From Amblyornis subalaris (Eukaryota > Chordata > Aves > Passeriformes > Ptilonorhynchidae), in assembly GCA_018881555.1 (NCBI GenBank), contig JACAXG010000024.1, positions 8,298,487 through 8,362,486 on the forward strand: a stretch of 64,000 bases of DNA, given 5' to 3'. Below are positions 1 through 23,047 of the stretch, piece after piece (the first letter of the stretch is position 1; the number at the start of each line of letters is the position of its first letter). The notes under the pieces are model-generated. The model was not told the origin of the DNA and searched no databases. It saw nothing but the letters and a program-made list of their open reading frames with translations. The position numbers and the translations under genes were made by a program.

Positions 1-1380
1 TTACTTCTCATTGCTTTTTTCAATGCTGGCTAGTCCAAATTTCACCCCAAGTTAACTTCTGCAAATTTTTTTTGAGAAAAATCAGATAATTTGAAAACTA
101 GGAAGGAGAACATGAGGGATATGCCCTCACTACATGTGAGCAGTATTTAGAATGAGGAGGAAGTTTTTTGTTCCTCATTCCTAGAGGCTCCTACCATGGG
201 ACTGCTTATAAATTGTTGTCTTCCCTTTTCTAGGAGAAACTTGTCACACATTTAAACTTACCAGTACATACCTGTAACATTTCAGCATCATTGCGTTGGT
301 CTATAGAGAGAGCAAAGGCAATTCCATATGCTGTGAAAGCATGTTTGCGGTTGGGCATTTCATTGTCAACAACCATTGAGGCTGTTGGTTTTAAATGAAG
401 GAAATCCAGCTGGTCTGGATCTGCATTACTGTTCTGATGGTTCTTGCTTTAGAAAATGTGTCTTCTCCTGCCCATGTGCAGCAGGGAGACTTGCTGTCCT
501 ACTCCAGGCCCATGACAAAGCTACTCTGCTCATACAAATGAGTGCCTATGGCATGAAGCCAGTATGAAAAAGGCTGACTTTCCCATAAATTATTTTGCAG
601 AACGCTGGCTTGACAATAAGATCTCCACAAACTGTATTTTCCTCAGGTGTGCCCAACTGGAGATGAGTTTGGGGACATGTTTTGCTGTTCATTTGCTGGC
701 ATGAGAATGAGGATGCCTGGAAGAAGTCCTTGTTTCAGGCATTGGTGCAAGTATCATTTTGGAGGATTGTGATTACTTTCTAATGATGTTTCTGGTCTTG
801 AATCAACCTTTCTTTGTAATTCTGTTTCAATGTGCATAAAGGCTTCATAAGTAAAAATAAGGAAAAGCAACCCTCTCATGAATATCTAATAGCCTATCCT
901 TAGTTATGTTTTGTGTTGAATGGTTTGTAGCAGGAGTGTCATGAGTTTGACAACCTGGTCAGATCCAGAGCTTTCAGCGTGTTCACAGTGGGCTAAGATT
1001 GGACTGGTTGCTTCAATTCAAAGCTTTGTTTGTAAATAGAAGTGGAAGCAAAGAAAGCTGCTTGGTATGAGTTCCTTCTCCCTCCNTACCTATTTGTTAA
1101 TCTTTTTGGAATGATAAAATCTAGAGTCTTTAGCTATTTAAACGTAGGTTGTTTTGTGAAGTCACCAAAGGAGTTTAGGAACTGTTTCAGAAGGAAAAAT
1201 GTGCAAGAGAAGGCACAGTGATAGAGAAAGAAACAGAAGCAGAAGATGTGGATGAGAAACCAAGTGCTTGTCCTCCTGTGGGCCATTGCCTTGGTTTGAG
1301 ACAATTTAAAGACATGGGCAGTCTGAAATAAGTAACCTCCTCCTTGACTCGAACCAATCCCTTTCCACCAGTAAGGAATT
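1..1380. other. KIAA0930 intron, mostly unannotatable
   Basis: This is the intron upstream of the first KIAA0930 exon in the window. Apart from the opposite-strand exon-like segment at 272-381, I see no gene, known repeat or RNA. I looked for the preceding KIAA0930 coding exon and did not find it, so the gene is 5'-partial here. Confidence 0.6.
272..381 (-). other. Exon-like open segment, unknown gene, antisense within KIAA0930 intron
   Basis: On the minus strand a 110-base segment is bounded by an acceptor (..AACCAACAG at 388-382) and a strong donor (CAG|GTATGT at 272/271). After two leading bases it is open for 36 codons, from SMVVDNEMPNRKHAF to DAEMLQ. Codon choice and composition look protein-like, and there is no stop in that frame. 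I do not recognise the protein and see no neighbouring exons on this strand. It could be an exon of an overlapping antisense gene, a gene fragment, or chance. Confidence 0.35.
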
Positions 1381-2300
1381 AGATATGAGTAGATTTAAAT
1401 GAAAAAATAACAGTTTATTAACAAACAGAATGACAACAAGCAGGGGGAAAAAGTAAATAACCGCTGTATACCAAACTGCTAAATCTCACAACCCCATGGG
1501 AATAAAGAGCGACCTGAAATGTCAGAAATACCAATTCCTGAAATGCCAGAAATACCTATCCCTGAAATGGCACCTGCGGGAGGCGGCCACATGGCCAAGG
1601 GACAAAGGGAAGATGGCATCACACCCTTCCCTTCCAAGATGGTGCCTCCCAGGCAGCCACATATCCCCAGGAACAAAGAGACAAGATGGTGGCAACCCCT
1701 ACCAGGAAAGGCAGGAATTTACAGAGCAGTTCTAGAGGCAGATGAAAACGTGCTGGCTCCTGTGGGGTCTGCACTGCTGCTGCTGCTTTCTCCTGCCTTT
1801 CATGGGGCTCTGCCGCTGCTGCTGCCAGGCTCTGCACCATGGCGGTGGGGTGAGGGAGTGAGGGCAGGATTGATNTGACAGCACCGACCCCAGGAACTCA
1901 CTCGCTTTTTTTTTTCTCTGCTGGCAGAGCTTGCAAATTTCGCTTCAAAATAGTTTCTAATTGTGAAACACAGTAGCTATGAGTGGCTACAGTTGCAAAC
2001 CCAAANCTGCCACAAAAGAGAGAGACTCTCCATAGGCTTCTCTCCTAGAACAGCCTGGACTGGAGCTGGGGCTGCTACAGGCAGGCACCTGTGGCATTTG
2101 CCCCCCGGCAGCCCAAAATCTCCAACTGCAGTCTCCCCTAGATGAGTAAAAAAAAACCGAAATGAAGAGAGAGTGGAAAAAGGGAAGGGAAGTCTTTGCC
2201 TTAACAAATACCAATTAGCCTGCAAAGTAAATACCTCACAGCCAAGAACCTGGAAACTGCCTCTGAACCAATTTTTAAAACGCCTGCGATAGCATCCCAC
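1381..2300 (-). repeat. Possible antisense LTR or other transposon insertion
   Basis: Composition changes abruptly from AT-rich intron to a GC-rich block. It starts with a stretch whose minus strand carries AATAAA (plus-strand TTTATT near 1,413-1,420). It contains a 24-base tandem repeat, CTG-rich runs and poly-T. This resembles an LTR read backwards, but I cannot place its termini or family. Confidence 0.3.
1513..1572 (+). repeat. 24-base tandem repeat, about 2.5 units
   Basis: Units starting at 1,513 and 1,537 share the form CCTGAAATG(T/C)CAGAAATACC plus four bases. A third partial unit starts at 1,561. In one frame it reads as repeated PEMPEIPI-like residues, but this is a short open stretch, not a recognised gene. 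Confidence 0.8.
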
Positions 2301-2692
2301 ACACAAGGTCCACTGCTGCAGGATCTTACAGATACAGTAACAATTTTGAGATAGATATGGAATACAATAACATTATGAATCACCCCAGGACAGCCACGCT
2401 GCCCATTACCAAGGGAGGTTGATCTTAGTGTGATACTAAGCAAACAATAACAATTAAATTAAATTTAAAGTGTTGGGTCAGCTGCTCCATGGTAACTTTC
2501 TTGCACTGTGGTGTTTTACTTTGCAGTGCATTGCAGCAACTTAAAGGCAGCTGAAAGTGGTGATGAAAAAGTAGGATGCTGTACTGTAGTATAGTGAGAG
2601 GTCGGGTACACACAGCAACATTTACTGTGGAGCAGTGAGTTTTTGATTACTTGCATGTGAAAACCCAAGGATTTCTCAAGTGTCATTATTAA

Positions 2693-12224
<9,532 letters not shown>

Positions 12225-12659
12225 CAGAGAGTGGGCACTGCCTTGGAGCCTTGTTGCCAAGTGCCTATCCACAGCGGTTTTCCGTGCTAACACTACCATC
12301 TAGTGTCTGGAACATAGACCTCCACAGGAAAAAGGGAAGTCCAGGAATACCAGCCAATCAAAAGTGCCTCTTTCTTCCTTCCTCTGCTGTCACACACCGA
12401 ATGCCCACATCGCTGGAGTGTTTCTGACTGGAAGAGGACTTTAAGCAAGATAAAACGAGAAGGGGCTGCGTGTAAACTGAGTCAACACTTTATGGACAGT
12501 TTGCTACTGTTTACTTTATAACTAAGAAACCAACAATATGTGCAGAATGTGTTAAACTTTATATTCTTTGGGAGAAACATTCTGAGAATTTCATAATGAT
12601 GTGCTACTGGACATTGTTCCATAGACTCTGACCATACCCTCTCCTCATCTGATCGGCCA

Positions 12660-12695
12660 TGTGTGTGTGCGAGCGTGTGTGTGTGTGTGTGTGGG
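12660..12695. repeat. (TG)n microsatellite
   Basis: Alternating TG with a short GCGAGCG interruption, in the putative 3' UTR of KIAA0930. Confidence 0.85.
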
Positions 12696-14060
12696 AAGCA
12701 GAGCAGGGAGAGAGCAACTTCCTGCCAAGGGAAGAAAAGGAAAAAGATACATTGCCATTTTGGTATGTGCAGCAGGTCAGGTCAGAGGTTAAAAGAGGCT
12801 GAAAATGTTCCCATTTTTCATGTGTCAGTGTTAGGACAGGTGAACTCTGCTGACAGATTCCCATATCTACCAAAGAACAGCAACATTTTCACCCTCAAGA
12901 ACTGGCTAAGAAAACGAGCCAGTGAAAAAAAGGCTAAAATGTGCTGCTATAGTAAAGCCGAGGTTCATCTCCAGTACTAATGCTGCTTATCTTTCTCTCA
13001 GCTGAGTCAACACCAGTTTGAGTCCAAAATGAAAAAACAGGAGGCCGTAATCGGTCTCCAAAGGCCTAAAACCTTACCAGTAACCAACATCCTCCTGCAT
13101 GCACTGCACTTGCGAGTTTCTAGAGTCGTCCTTGTGGTACCCCTTGTAGCCAAGGAGGGCATGGGAGCTGCGTTATGGTCGGGCAGCTTGTCTGGATTCT
13201 CCATCTCTGGTTGTTACATGCTGAGGCACAGAGAGCTTTCTTGAAATACAAAAGATGGAAACATAGTTCTGTTCTGAAAAGTGACTAAAAATTGCATAGT
13301 GGGAGGTCTGAAAATGGTGTGTCAGGAGCTCTCAGGAAAACAGCCTTATGTTTACACGTGAAGAGCAGCTCTCTCTAAACAGCAAAACTGCTGTCCTTGA
13401 CATTTGAAAACAAAATGATTGAATGCTGAGATTACTGTGCTCTGGCTGACTGTTTTGATGTGGGAGCCAGTCCATACTTGAGTTTATTTAGGACCACACA
13501 TCAGTGGGAGTGGTGGCATGTCCCTTGGGACACATGGGACTCCACTGCACGCACACAGGGAGAACGAAGATGCCATTTTTGTCACTTTTCGGACTCTGAG
13601 CACCTAAACCGGATGCTCTGGCTTGTGCTCTGAGCCTGGACCTTTGTCTCCCTCATACCTGGTCTTTCCCAAGTGCTTTGTTGTTACTCTCACAGTAGCA
13701 TCTAATGACTTATCCTCTCAAATAGGACTTTCTGCTTTTTTTCCTCAGGCTAGATTCCATGGAAATAGCTCCACTTCAGCATAAAGGCAGACTAAATTTA
13801 CCCTTCGGCCCAACCTGATGGCTGCAGCATGGTAAGGAAGTCTGTCTGTATTTGAGGCCAGGCCTGGAAGCTGTCACCTTAGCACAGCATGATGGCCTTT
13901 CTTACACCGGCAGCATGAGTGTATGACAGGGACAGCTGACCAGCTTTCAGTTGGCTTCAAATGCGTTGCAATGGCATTAGAAAAATGTTCCCTTTGTCAT
14001 TACTAGCACAGCCACTTTTTCATGCTGCAACCTTGGAATGTTGCCTGTGGGCTGTTTGGT

Positions 14061-14088
14061 TGTGTGTGTGTGTGTGCGCGCGTGTGAG
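14061..14088. repeat. (TG)n/(CG)n microsatellite
   Basis: A TG run followed by GCGCGCG and TGTG. This is a short purine-pyrimidine alternation. Confidence 0.8.
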
Positions 14089-17041
14089 GGTGTTCTCACC
14101 ATCTAACCTGGTTGGCCCAGGCTGTCTCCCTGAGCCCGGAGAGAGGTGGGCTCCTCATTGAGCAGCTGAAGTGCCCTCTCAAGGAACTTGCCAGGCAGCG
14201 TGAATGGGTACCTGAGATCCCCAGGTAGTGTACCTGGCATTAGTCGGTACAAATATTCTCTCTTTGCTCATGCTGAGACTTAAGCCACTCCTCAGCTAGA
14301 AAACAAGCCTGTCAATGTGCTCCTTATTCTGCACTTTCATACTGCTGGACTGGGCAAATCAGTGATTGGTTTTCCTTTAAATATTCATTGGGGAGGGAAG
14401 GAAGAGAGGGTTCATATTTGTACTGGTCATGACAATTGATACCTTTCAGTCAGGCAGCCAGAGGAACAACTTGAAAAGGAAGTGTATCCAGATAGGAACT
14501 CCATTGGTAGGTGCCTGAACACTTCTCAGTGGACATGAATTTGTAATGCTCCCTTGGTGTTGTGTATTATGTTTAGGTGGCTTAATTTTGTGTGATTTGA
14601 AAGACTGAGAAAATCTTGCTGTGTAAGATTCCAGAGCAAATGAGAAATGATTCTAAGCTTGTGTATTAGTTTAAAGGCAGTGTTACAGAAGGTACAGTTT
14701 GGATCCCACATGTTATTCAAGAGGTATTGTCTGCTTTGTTACATGTATGTGGGTGGCTTTTGATGTCTAGTGTTTGAAGGGCTGCAATGTCCTAAAAAAA
14801 GTAAATTCATTTCTTGTATCTTGCTAGTGGGATATGCTATAGGTACGTTGAATACTCCCCTTTTCTAGTAGAAAAGGACTACAAGTATGCCCTCATGGAC
14901 ATCCATGGAAAATAGAGGTCAAGAAGTCTACTGAATGTCAATAGTGCTTTTTGTAAGCAAGGATGTTCCAGATTCTCACTTATTCCTTCTATAAACAACT
15001 GACTTGGACTTCTTATGTATAACCCATGGTTCCCACTTTCTGTTATCAAATTCCACATTTTGTTCTGCTCTTAAACAAACCCTAAGAATTATAATTTGTT
15101 GTCCTTGTGTGGACAGATTGACAGGGAAGTTGGTCAAAGTTTTGTGTGGGTCAGGATGGCACAGCTGGACCCTTAACATGCTATTGCACTACTCCAAAAA
15201 AGAAAAAGGGAATGTTAATAAGAACCTCTCACCCTATTAATTTGGAGGGAGTTTAAATCTGTAGCTCCTAAGCAGTAAACTGGTTTCAGCCCCTGTTGGC
15301 CGTTGAAATGATTGTTGGCCAATTGAAATAATCGCTGCAGATGGAGCTAGCGTGTCCTGCAATGCCATGAAGGCTGTTTGGCTGTTGGTGTCTTAACTGT
15401 TGGAGCACAGTGGGTTTCATTAGTTAGGTTGATGTTTGAAGATGCAGCATGGTTAAAAAATTTGGGAAACTTTGCAGAACAGCTTTATTTTCGGAATCCT
15501 ACCATACCTCATTGCTCAGTTAACTCCTTCCATCCTTCTGCCCATTTGCTCCCTCTGGAGATCAAGGCTTACCACTTGAGCTCTTCATAGATCTTGTATA
15601 TTGATAGATGTCAAATGCAAGGATGTGAATCTTTTCACCCATAACAAGTTTTTCACTGCTATCACTTTAACAAGTAAAAAGCTTTTTTTTTCTTTTTTTA
15701 AGAAAGCTGTTAAATCAATTATTTTGTATTAGCTGATTATTGTTCTGCGTTAGAGAGCACTATGTACGTGAAATTACATTCTCTTACTACATACCAGGAC
15801 AAGGCCAGGACAAGGTGGATTCCAAATCTCCTTTTAAAAGAAGATGCTTTTAGAAACACTACAAGTGTTTCAGCTGTCTTGGCTAATCCAGTTTGTGTAG
15901 GTAATCCAGTTTGTGTAGGTCCCTGTTCCTTCTCTTTTTATTGTCCTGGTCTTCATTGTTTACAAGGCTTAGGGGTTTTGGGCTCTGGATTGCTGTTACT
16001 CTGTTTTCTATTTTTGGGCATGGTGTGCTTTCCAGAAAGGAGAATTGTTTGCACAGGTGGCTTTTCACAGTAAAGTGTTTTTCCCAAAGTATGTTTTTAA
16101 TTTAGACGGTCAAGTCCTTGGCTCTGCAGACAGATTTCTTTCAGCAGACCCTCATGTGCAGAATGCCATGTGGTCAGTGAAGTCCAGGGAAATAGACTAT
16201 ACTCTTAGACTATTGACCTGCTTCTTGCCAGTCATTAAATCTTTCCCTTTCCAGATGATTGCTTGTCCTGTATTTTGTGGTCTGAGGCTTCCCCATATTA
16301 AAGACAGATGTAAGATAAAATCTTCAGAAGTGCCTAAGCCCTGTTGTTACCCAGTGGGGTTTAAGAACAAATTTTTATTTAGGAAAATAATTTATTAGTC
16401 TTAAATTCTCTCTGTGTTGTGTGTGGCAGTGTCAAGAAATGACAAGTTTATAGTTCTTGGAAGAACGGTCTGTCTTGTATGGACTCACTCTTTGCGTTTG
16501 AAAAACTCTCATGGTTTCCAAGGGTTATGTCTGAGAGCTCTGGAAAATGGATTTCCTGTGGTCACAGAAGTCATATGTCTACGAATGCCTTACCACGTTC
16601 TGTGAGGTGTGACTGAAAGCGTGTGGTGCTGTTGTGTAGAAATTCTGTGTCAAAAATAAGTGCGGTAGAATCCAATTAAAGGCATTGTGAAATAAGTAGC
16701 TTTTACACCAAACCTTAAATGAAAGAGTATTTTACACCAGAATGTAGCTGTTTAGATACTTGGTCAAGATAATACAAGTCTGCAAGCAGGTTGCAATGTT
16801 GAACATTCTCTGTGTAAATATATAAATATTCTCAGCCTAATTTTATCAGCCTAACACATGTTGCATGGTTTGGGTTTTATTTGCGTCATCGATCATCAGT
16901 GTTGCTTAAAAGGTGATGGGTTGAAAATCATGCTGACACTGTACTGAGCCCTTTGAACAGAGCGAGGAGAACATTGTGCACCAAAAATAGAGTTGACTTT
17001 GCATATGGCAGCAGTGAAGAAAGTGTTGGACCCTGCAGCCA

Positions 17042-17047
17042 ATAAAC
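17042..17047 (+). terminator. KIAA0930: Candidate polyadenylation signal for KIAA0930
   Basis: AATAAA in CAGCCAATAAACAGACC. A T/G-rich element (TGTTAGTGGTGTTTTC) lies about 25 bases downstream. It is the best canonical signal I see between the stop codon and 17.3 kb, but no transcript evidence is available. Confidence 0.4.
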
Positions 17048-17060
17048 AGACCTCTTAAAT

Positions 17061-20000
17061 GACCACAAACTCTGTTAGTGGTGTTTTCTCTCTACTGTGC
17101 CTGGTGGTGTTGGAGTTTGGATGTATTCCTTCCTGGCAGCAGGCACCAGTGGTGGAGTGGTACTCCGTGGCACTCACAGAGGTGTTGCCAGATGGACACT
17201 CATGGGGCAGATTGGCTTCATTGCTCTTCATTCTTATTGCACTTGGAGTGAACTTCTGGCTCTCCTACTCTCAGTGATCAGTCCCTGACAACTTGACATT
17301 GGATAAGGGGAAAAAAGGTAAAAGTCAGTGAAGTCCTGAATTTGTTTACAAAAGCTTTTTGGTTTTGTCCTTGAGAACAACCCTTCTAAATTGATCTGTG
17401 GTTTGTTCTAAACTTAATTTTGTAGTCATCAACATTTACATTTGTGCAGTGTATAATAGTGAGGACTGATGGCTGTAATGGTTTCTTCCTGATTAATTCA
17501 GGAAGAATTTCAATGCAGGTTTGTGCATTGTCATAAAAATGTGACTGCATTTAGATCTGCAGTGCTTACACTGCCTAAATTGTGTGTACTTGGCAGGGAT
17601 CTGCGTTGGTTTAAAGACATGCAAGGCACTGAATCATCCCTCCCCACTTGATTTTTGTGACTAACATTTCACAATCGAAGAAACCTTCAGGGGATTTTTC
17701 TGTCTAAATTAGTTCAAATAAAACACTCCTTGAACAAATGTTGCCAACTATGTCCATGGGTTGATGTACTAATGATTCCATTTCAAAGAATCCCAAACCA
17801 GGATGTTGTATGAATCCATGTGGGGGGTAACAACATCTATACTAAGCCATGCATGATAGCTTGGAGATGTGTGGGATATTAGAGAGAATTAAAACACAGT
17901 GCTTAGGAAGAAGGGGGTGTTTCAGTTCTTTACATGGATATTTGAGCAGACTGTTGCCAGTGTTGTTCTGTGAGTGCACGTGCAACTGGGCAGGAATCTT
18001 AACTGGTTGAGAAATACTAAAATATGGCTTTGAAACAGTATGATTTTTTTCCTTGAATGCTTTAGGTTAAAATCTTTTGGAGCCATAGTGGAGAAGCATT
18101 ATTTAAATCAGTACAAAGGTAAAGAGGAGCAGAACCTCACAAGTGGTGGTAATAAACCTCCCCTGCTTGGTTAGTCATTCAAGAGTTTGGACAGGAAAAA
18201 GTGTGCTGGTTTGGGGTTTGGTTTTTAATCCAAATGCCAAGGGGACAGAATACTGCCATGTACGTATTTGAAAAGCTTTCCCAACTTTACGGACTTAATT
18301 TCCTGAATATATTAAAAGACAAATATGGGTTTAACAGTGTGGCAGTTCATCTTGCTCTGTGATGTCCTTGCTTTGGGCAGCCAAGTTAACTTATGTTCTT
18401 TTGTCCTGGAGTGTTGTGTCCTGCCTGACCACACCTGGAGAAATCCTCCCAAGAAGCACTCTAATATTGCTTGGCACACGAGTTTATCGTCAAGGTCTGA
18501 TTTTGCAAAGTAAAATCACACTTTGGAGATTAAAGAAAAACTAGGCATCTTTGCTAGCAAACTTTCTTGTGTACTCCTCTCAGAAGTGTGTTGTTCCTGA
18601 AATTTGCAATTGAAAGTTTGCGAAAGAAAAGGAGTAAAATGCAGGGAGACTGGGTCTGATTTTCCATTAAGAGCATAGATGAGAATCTGGGAGGGACTGA
18701 TGCTCCTCAGTTAAGAAAACATTAAAACACTTCAAGGAAAATATGAGTTAATTCAAACTCTGTACCCAGCTTGGTTCCTCACAGCGGTAAGTATGGGATC
18801 TAGTGATTTCATTGTGGGAAAGAAGTCATTTATGCTTGGTTAAGCCAGGAAACTCTTCCCCAAGACAAACTAGCTGGCTTTTCCTAGTAGGGTTGATGTT
18901 GATTGAGGTGGTGATATGAATACCAAGGTAGATTATCCACTCTTTTGTTCAGACAAGACAAAAGGGTTTGTGTGCACAAACTGGATTTACTTCTGTGAGG
19001 CACGTGCCCTTCCACTGCAGAAGATAAAATTGACCAGCCACACAGGTGTCCTTGGACTTTCACATAATGTGTACCTCATGGCACCAGCACAGAAAGAAGG
19101 ATCTTTAGGCAAAACCTCCTGGTCAGAGCGTGATATGAGTGTGAGGGGTGGGAGAGGGTGAGGAAGTGCCTGTTCAGCAAAGCAGCCAGGGCCACTGCTT
19201 CCTGGGTGGTGTGAGCATGCTGCTAGAGCTGCTCCTGTTACGTGGATTAACTTGAGGCAATGACATAAATGTGTGAATAATAACTATGCAGGTTAAACTG
19301 CATGGTCCTGAATTCACTTCAAAGAAACCAATTAAGGGAAAATGGGAATAAACAGTTTTAAACCCTTATTGAAATGAATGGAGCTGGCTGATCATTTTCA
19401 CAAATACCAAGTCTTTCTGCACAGATCAGTGGAGAGCACCTACACTGCAAAAAAGCTTTGTCTCAAANTATGAATTCCAGCTGCTCTAATGTTTTCCCTG
19501 TTACCTGTTTATGCCAACATTGNGTGATTCTGCTGATTCATGAATTAGTATTTCACAATGTGTGCTGACTCACCCCGTGCTCTTCCACCTCCCATCTCCC
19601 CCAGATGTTAAAGTGTGGTTATGGTTACATCCTTCTCCTGCTGGAGCAATATTTCTGGGGAGATTCAGCAAAAGCAGTTTACAAGTCTACAGACTTTCTG
19701 AAGTCCCACACTCAGCCTTTAATTCTGATGCAACCATTGTGTTCATCTAAACCCTATTGGAAATAATGAATGCCTTAAGCCTGCACTGAGTCTAGAGGCT
19801 TTCCTTTGCTCCTGAAGGACAAGAAAGTTGCCAGAACCTACTTTTTCATCACTGCAAGTGTCAGACGAGGTTTTCCGTGAAAAATAGGATGATAGATGTA
19901 TCATCAAGGAGCAAGAAGGGTTATTATTCAAACTTCTTGGCAAGAGTTGGGAATGCCATGCTTCCTGCTATGGGTGTCTGTGGTTACCCTGCCTGGCACA

Positions 20001-21077
20001 GATCAGCACAGGTAATTTTGGACTTCACTGTAAAGGTAAGGAAACAGAGATTTCATAAACTGCCAAAGTAAGTAAGTTTGGTATGTAAACCACTGTTTCT
20101 TTTCAGTGTTAGAAATTTGGTTTTTACAATGGAGAAATCATCTGCGAGCTTTCCCTGGAATTGCCATCAACAGAATTGCTATTTGTAGGTGAGAAGAATG
20201 CCCCAAGTGCCCACCAGTTCAGGTAGGCCTCCAGATACAGCATCAACCATAGTTCAGACAAAAAATTTTGTAGTGTATTATGTCATCCATGCTATAAGGT
20301 AGTAAACCAAAGTCACACTTTTTCCTCAGTGGTACTGCCTGAATAGGAAAATTCTGTTCATATCTGCAGACTTAGCGAGATGATTGATTTCTGTGTTACC
20401 TCTCAGTAAAGGTTACAATGTCCCCAACAGTAATACCCACTAAACTGATTATTATGGGTATTTATTCTGATTAGAATCCATTTTGATTATAATAAAAATA
20501 AATATCCATATTCAGGATGCTGATATGCAAATAAGAATTTTTTAAAACAAGTGTGATGCCTCAGAAAATGAGTGGTACACAAACCTAACAGAAACTGGGA
20601 TAAGTATATTGATGACTACTTCAAACAATGTAAATTCTGCTGCTTCTTTATTCATCTTGTGTAGCCTTTGGTTCCTGTGTGCCACTGCTGTATTTCATAC
20701 GGCTCACTCAGCTGCAGGTGCTCAGTCATACACTGTAGCCTGTCCTCCAGCCATCACCTCCTGAATATCCAGAGCAGTTTATTGCTTTTCTCCACCTCAA
20801 CTTGTCTTGTCTGTCTTACAAACTTCCTATGAAGCAAGTATTTTACCAAAGCTGTTTCCCATACTTTGCACTCATTCACACCTTCATATGTCCTGCCTTG
20901 TGCAAGGCTGGTACTCAGAGTTACTTGTCTGGCTCTTGCTCTGCATTTGCCTGTCAGTTTTGTCTTTAATCATGATCCAAACAATGCCTCGACAGACAAG
21001 TTACCTGCCATAATCAACCTCATGCTAAAGTGTACTTCTCACCTTCAGTATTTTCTAGCCAGTGACAGACACAGCCT
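17061..21077. other. Intergenic sequence between convergent genes
   Basis: I see no open frame with exon signals, known repeat or RNA gene here. The ORFs in it are short and lack support. Confidence 0.6.
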
Positions 21078-21644
21078 TGTCGTGGTTTGGCCCTAGGCAG
21101 CATCTCAGCCCTTCACTCCTCCCCCTGGTGAGACAGGGGGGTTAGAAGGATGCAAGTGGGAAAACTGGCAGGTTGAGATAAAGGTAGTTTGATGGGAAAA
21201 GCTAAAGCCATGCACACAAGCAAAACAGGATTCATTCCCCACTTCCCTTGGTCAGGCAGGTGCTCAGCCATCCCGGGAAAGCTGGGCTCCATCATGGGTC
21301 ATGGTGACTTGGGAAGACAAATGCAATCACTCCAAATGTCCCCCCATTCCTCCTCCTCCCCCTAGCTTTATATACTGGAATGACACCATATGGCCTGGGA
21401 TGTCCCTGTGGCCAGTTGGGAAAAGCTGTCCCAGCCATGTCCCCTCCCAACTCCTTGTGCCACCCCCAGCCCCTCACTGGTGTAGTGGGTGAGGAGCAGA
21501 AAAGGCCTTGGCTCTGTGCAAGCCCTGCTCAGCAATAACTAAAACATCCCTGTGTTATCAGCACTGTTCCAGCACAAATCCAAAACACAGCCCCTACCAG
21601 CTACTGGGAAGAAAATTAACTCTAACCCAGCCAAAACCAGCACA
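21078..21644 (-). mobile_element. Solo LTR, avian ERVL-type, antisense
   Basis: The plus strand runs from TGTCGTGGTTTGGCC to AACCCAGCCAAAACCAGCACA, the reverse complement of a common avian LTR. Hallmarks include GAAGAAAATTAACTCTA near the end and TTTATATACTGG (the TATA region backwards) near 21,368. No internal retroviral sequence flanks it. A clean target duplication was not found. Family assignment is from memory of the consensus style. Confidence 0.8.
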
Positions 21645-22509
21645 CCTTATGCTCTTGCTGTGCTTTTCACATGAATGGGTCCAGCTGCTGCATGCCGTGG
21701 TTGCTGTGACCTGCAAGAGCATTTGCCTGCTGGATCAGGAGAGAGTCTGGTTTTGAGTAACACTCTATTCTTGGAGTGTCGCATTTTCTTAGTCTAAGAC
21801 TTGATGTCTTCTGCACAGTTGCTTTCACCCCTTCCTCTTAAGGAAGCAATAAAATCTTTGGTGATTAGCAAAGCATTAGGCATTAGATGTTCTAGGTTGC
21901 CTCAGCCTAAAAACAAATATAATTCTTCCCTTTGCTTTTTCTTCATGGCTGCCAAAAGCTTGGGAGACTCTAAACAGTGGTGACAGTCTCTAAGTAGAAG
22001 GAAGAAAGAAGTGTCCAAAATGTGGAATAATGCCAATACCCATCCTAAGTGCATGAAGTTGATCTACGCTTGGCATGACAAGTCTGCAGGAATTTCTTCA
22101 CTGGGGGTTTTGGGGTTTTTGCTGGTGTTTGCAAACTGTCACAAACCAATGAAGAAAAGAATCACTTTGTCCTGACTTTAGGATAGTGCCTCTAGGCAAG
22201 ATCTAAAATAAATTCAGCAAGGGTCATCAGGTAAACCCAGATTATATGGCTTCTAAATCCTTTAATATTCAGGTGGAGGGTTTAGAGGTCAGTCTCTGCA
22301 GTCACTCTACCAGCATGTGAGCACTGGTGTTCCCTCTGCCTCCAAGGCAGGCCCAGCTCCTTGTTCTGAGCTGGCTCAGCTCACTGACTTTGCACGGAGG
22401 AAGCATTTTGCTAAACTAGCTCCAGATTTCTGAGTCAGGAAGGGGCGACGCAGGGCAGGACATTCCTTCTTTTAGTAGCAGGATTTTTCAAGCAGGAGTT
22501 CACCTGCAA
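21645..22509. other. Intergenic, no feature seen
   Basis: Unique-looking sequence between the antisense LTR and the presumed end of the NUP50 transcript. Confidence 0.5.
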
Positions 22510-22530
22510 GCAACTGGTTGTACAATTCAT

Positions 22531-22536
22531 TTTATT
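22531..22536 (-). terminator. NUP50: Candidate NUP50 polyadenylation signal
   Basis: Minus-strand AATAAA. A second copy lies 68 bases upstream in the transcript (22,599-22,604). Confidence 0.4.
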
Positions 22537-22598
22537 AATGCGCTGTTATACACTCAAAATGAAAGTGATTCACACAAGACAAATTAATCTCCCATTCA

Positions 22599-22604
22599 TT
22601 TATT
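22599..22604 (-). terminator. NUP50: Second candidate NUP50 polyadenylation signal
   Basis: Minus-strand AATAAA in tandem with the one at 22,531. Confidence 0.35.
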
Positions 22605-23047
22605 CACATTTTCCATGGACTTTTGTACATGTCCTCAGTGTATCAGAACTAATGAAAACATTAACATACAAGTTATGTAAAAGTTAAGTATCCACTGAAA
22701 AATTCAGAGCATTTTGAAATTACTAACAACTAACAAATCATCACATTCAGCATTTTCATTGGATTTAGACTAGCTCATGCCACTTTAAATTGTTTAATGT
22801 CAGTTAATTTCTGCACACAGGCACCAGCTACAAAATTTTATCAAATGCAAATAAGTTAAGGCATCAGAAACAAAGTCTTTAACGACATTTTAACTGTGGC
22901 AGTGCTGCAAAGGGAGCTGAACTTCAGTTTTAATAGCAAAGCAAACCTCCTGATTGATTTATGTTCTACAGCCTGTTCATTTGAACTGTAAATTTAATTT
23001 AAACTTTCACATCCATCAACCAAAAGGGATTACAGGAACACACTGTT

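Larger units (their letters stand above)
12225..17060 (+). other. KIAA0930: Putative KIAA0930 3' UTR
   Basis: This sequence follows the stop codon with no further coding exon seen. It contains TG microsatellites (about 12,660-12,695 and 14,061-14,088). The extent is inferred only from the AATAAA near 17,040, so the true UTR may be shorter. Confidence 0.4.

Noticed and set aside
1513..1572. Possible CRISPR-like array
   Set aside because: There are only two and a half adjacent units, no spacers, and the context is a vertebrate genome.
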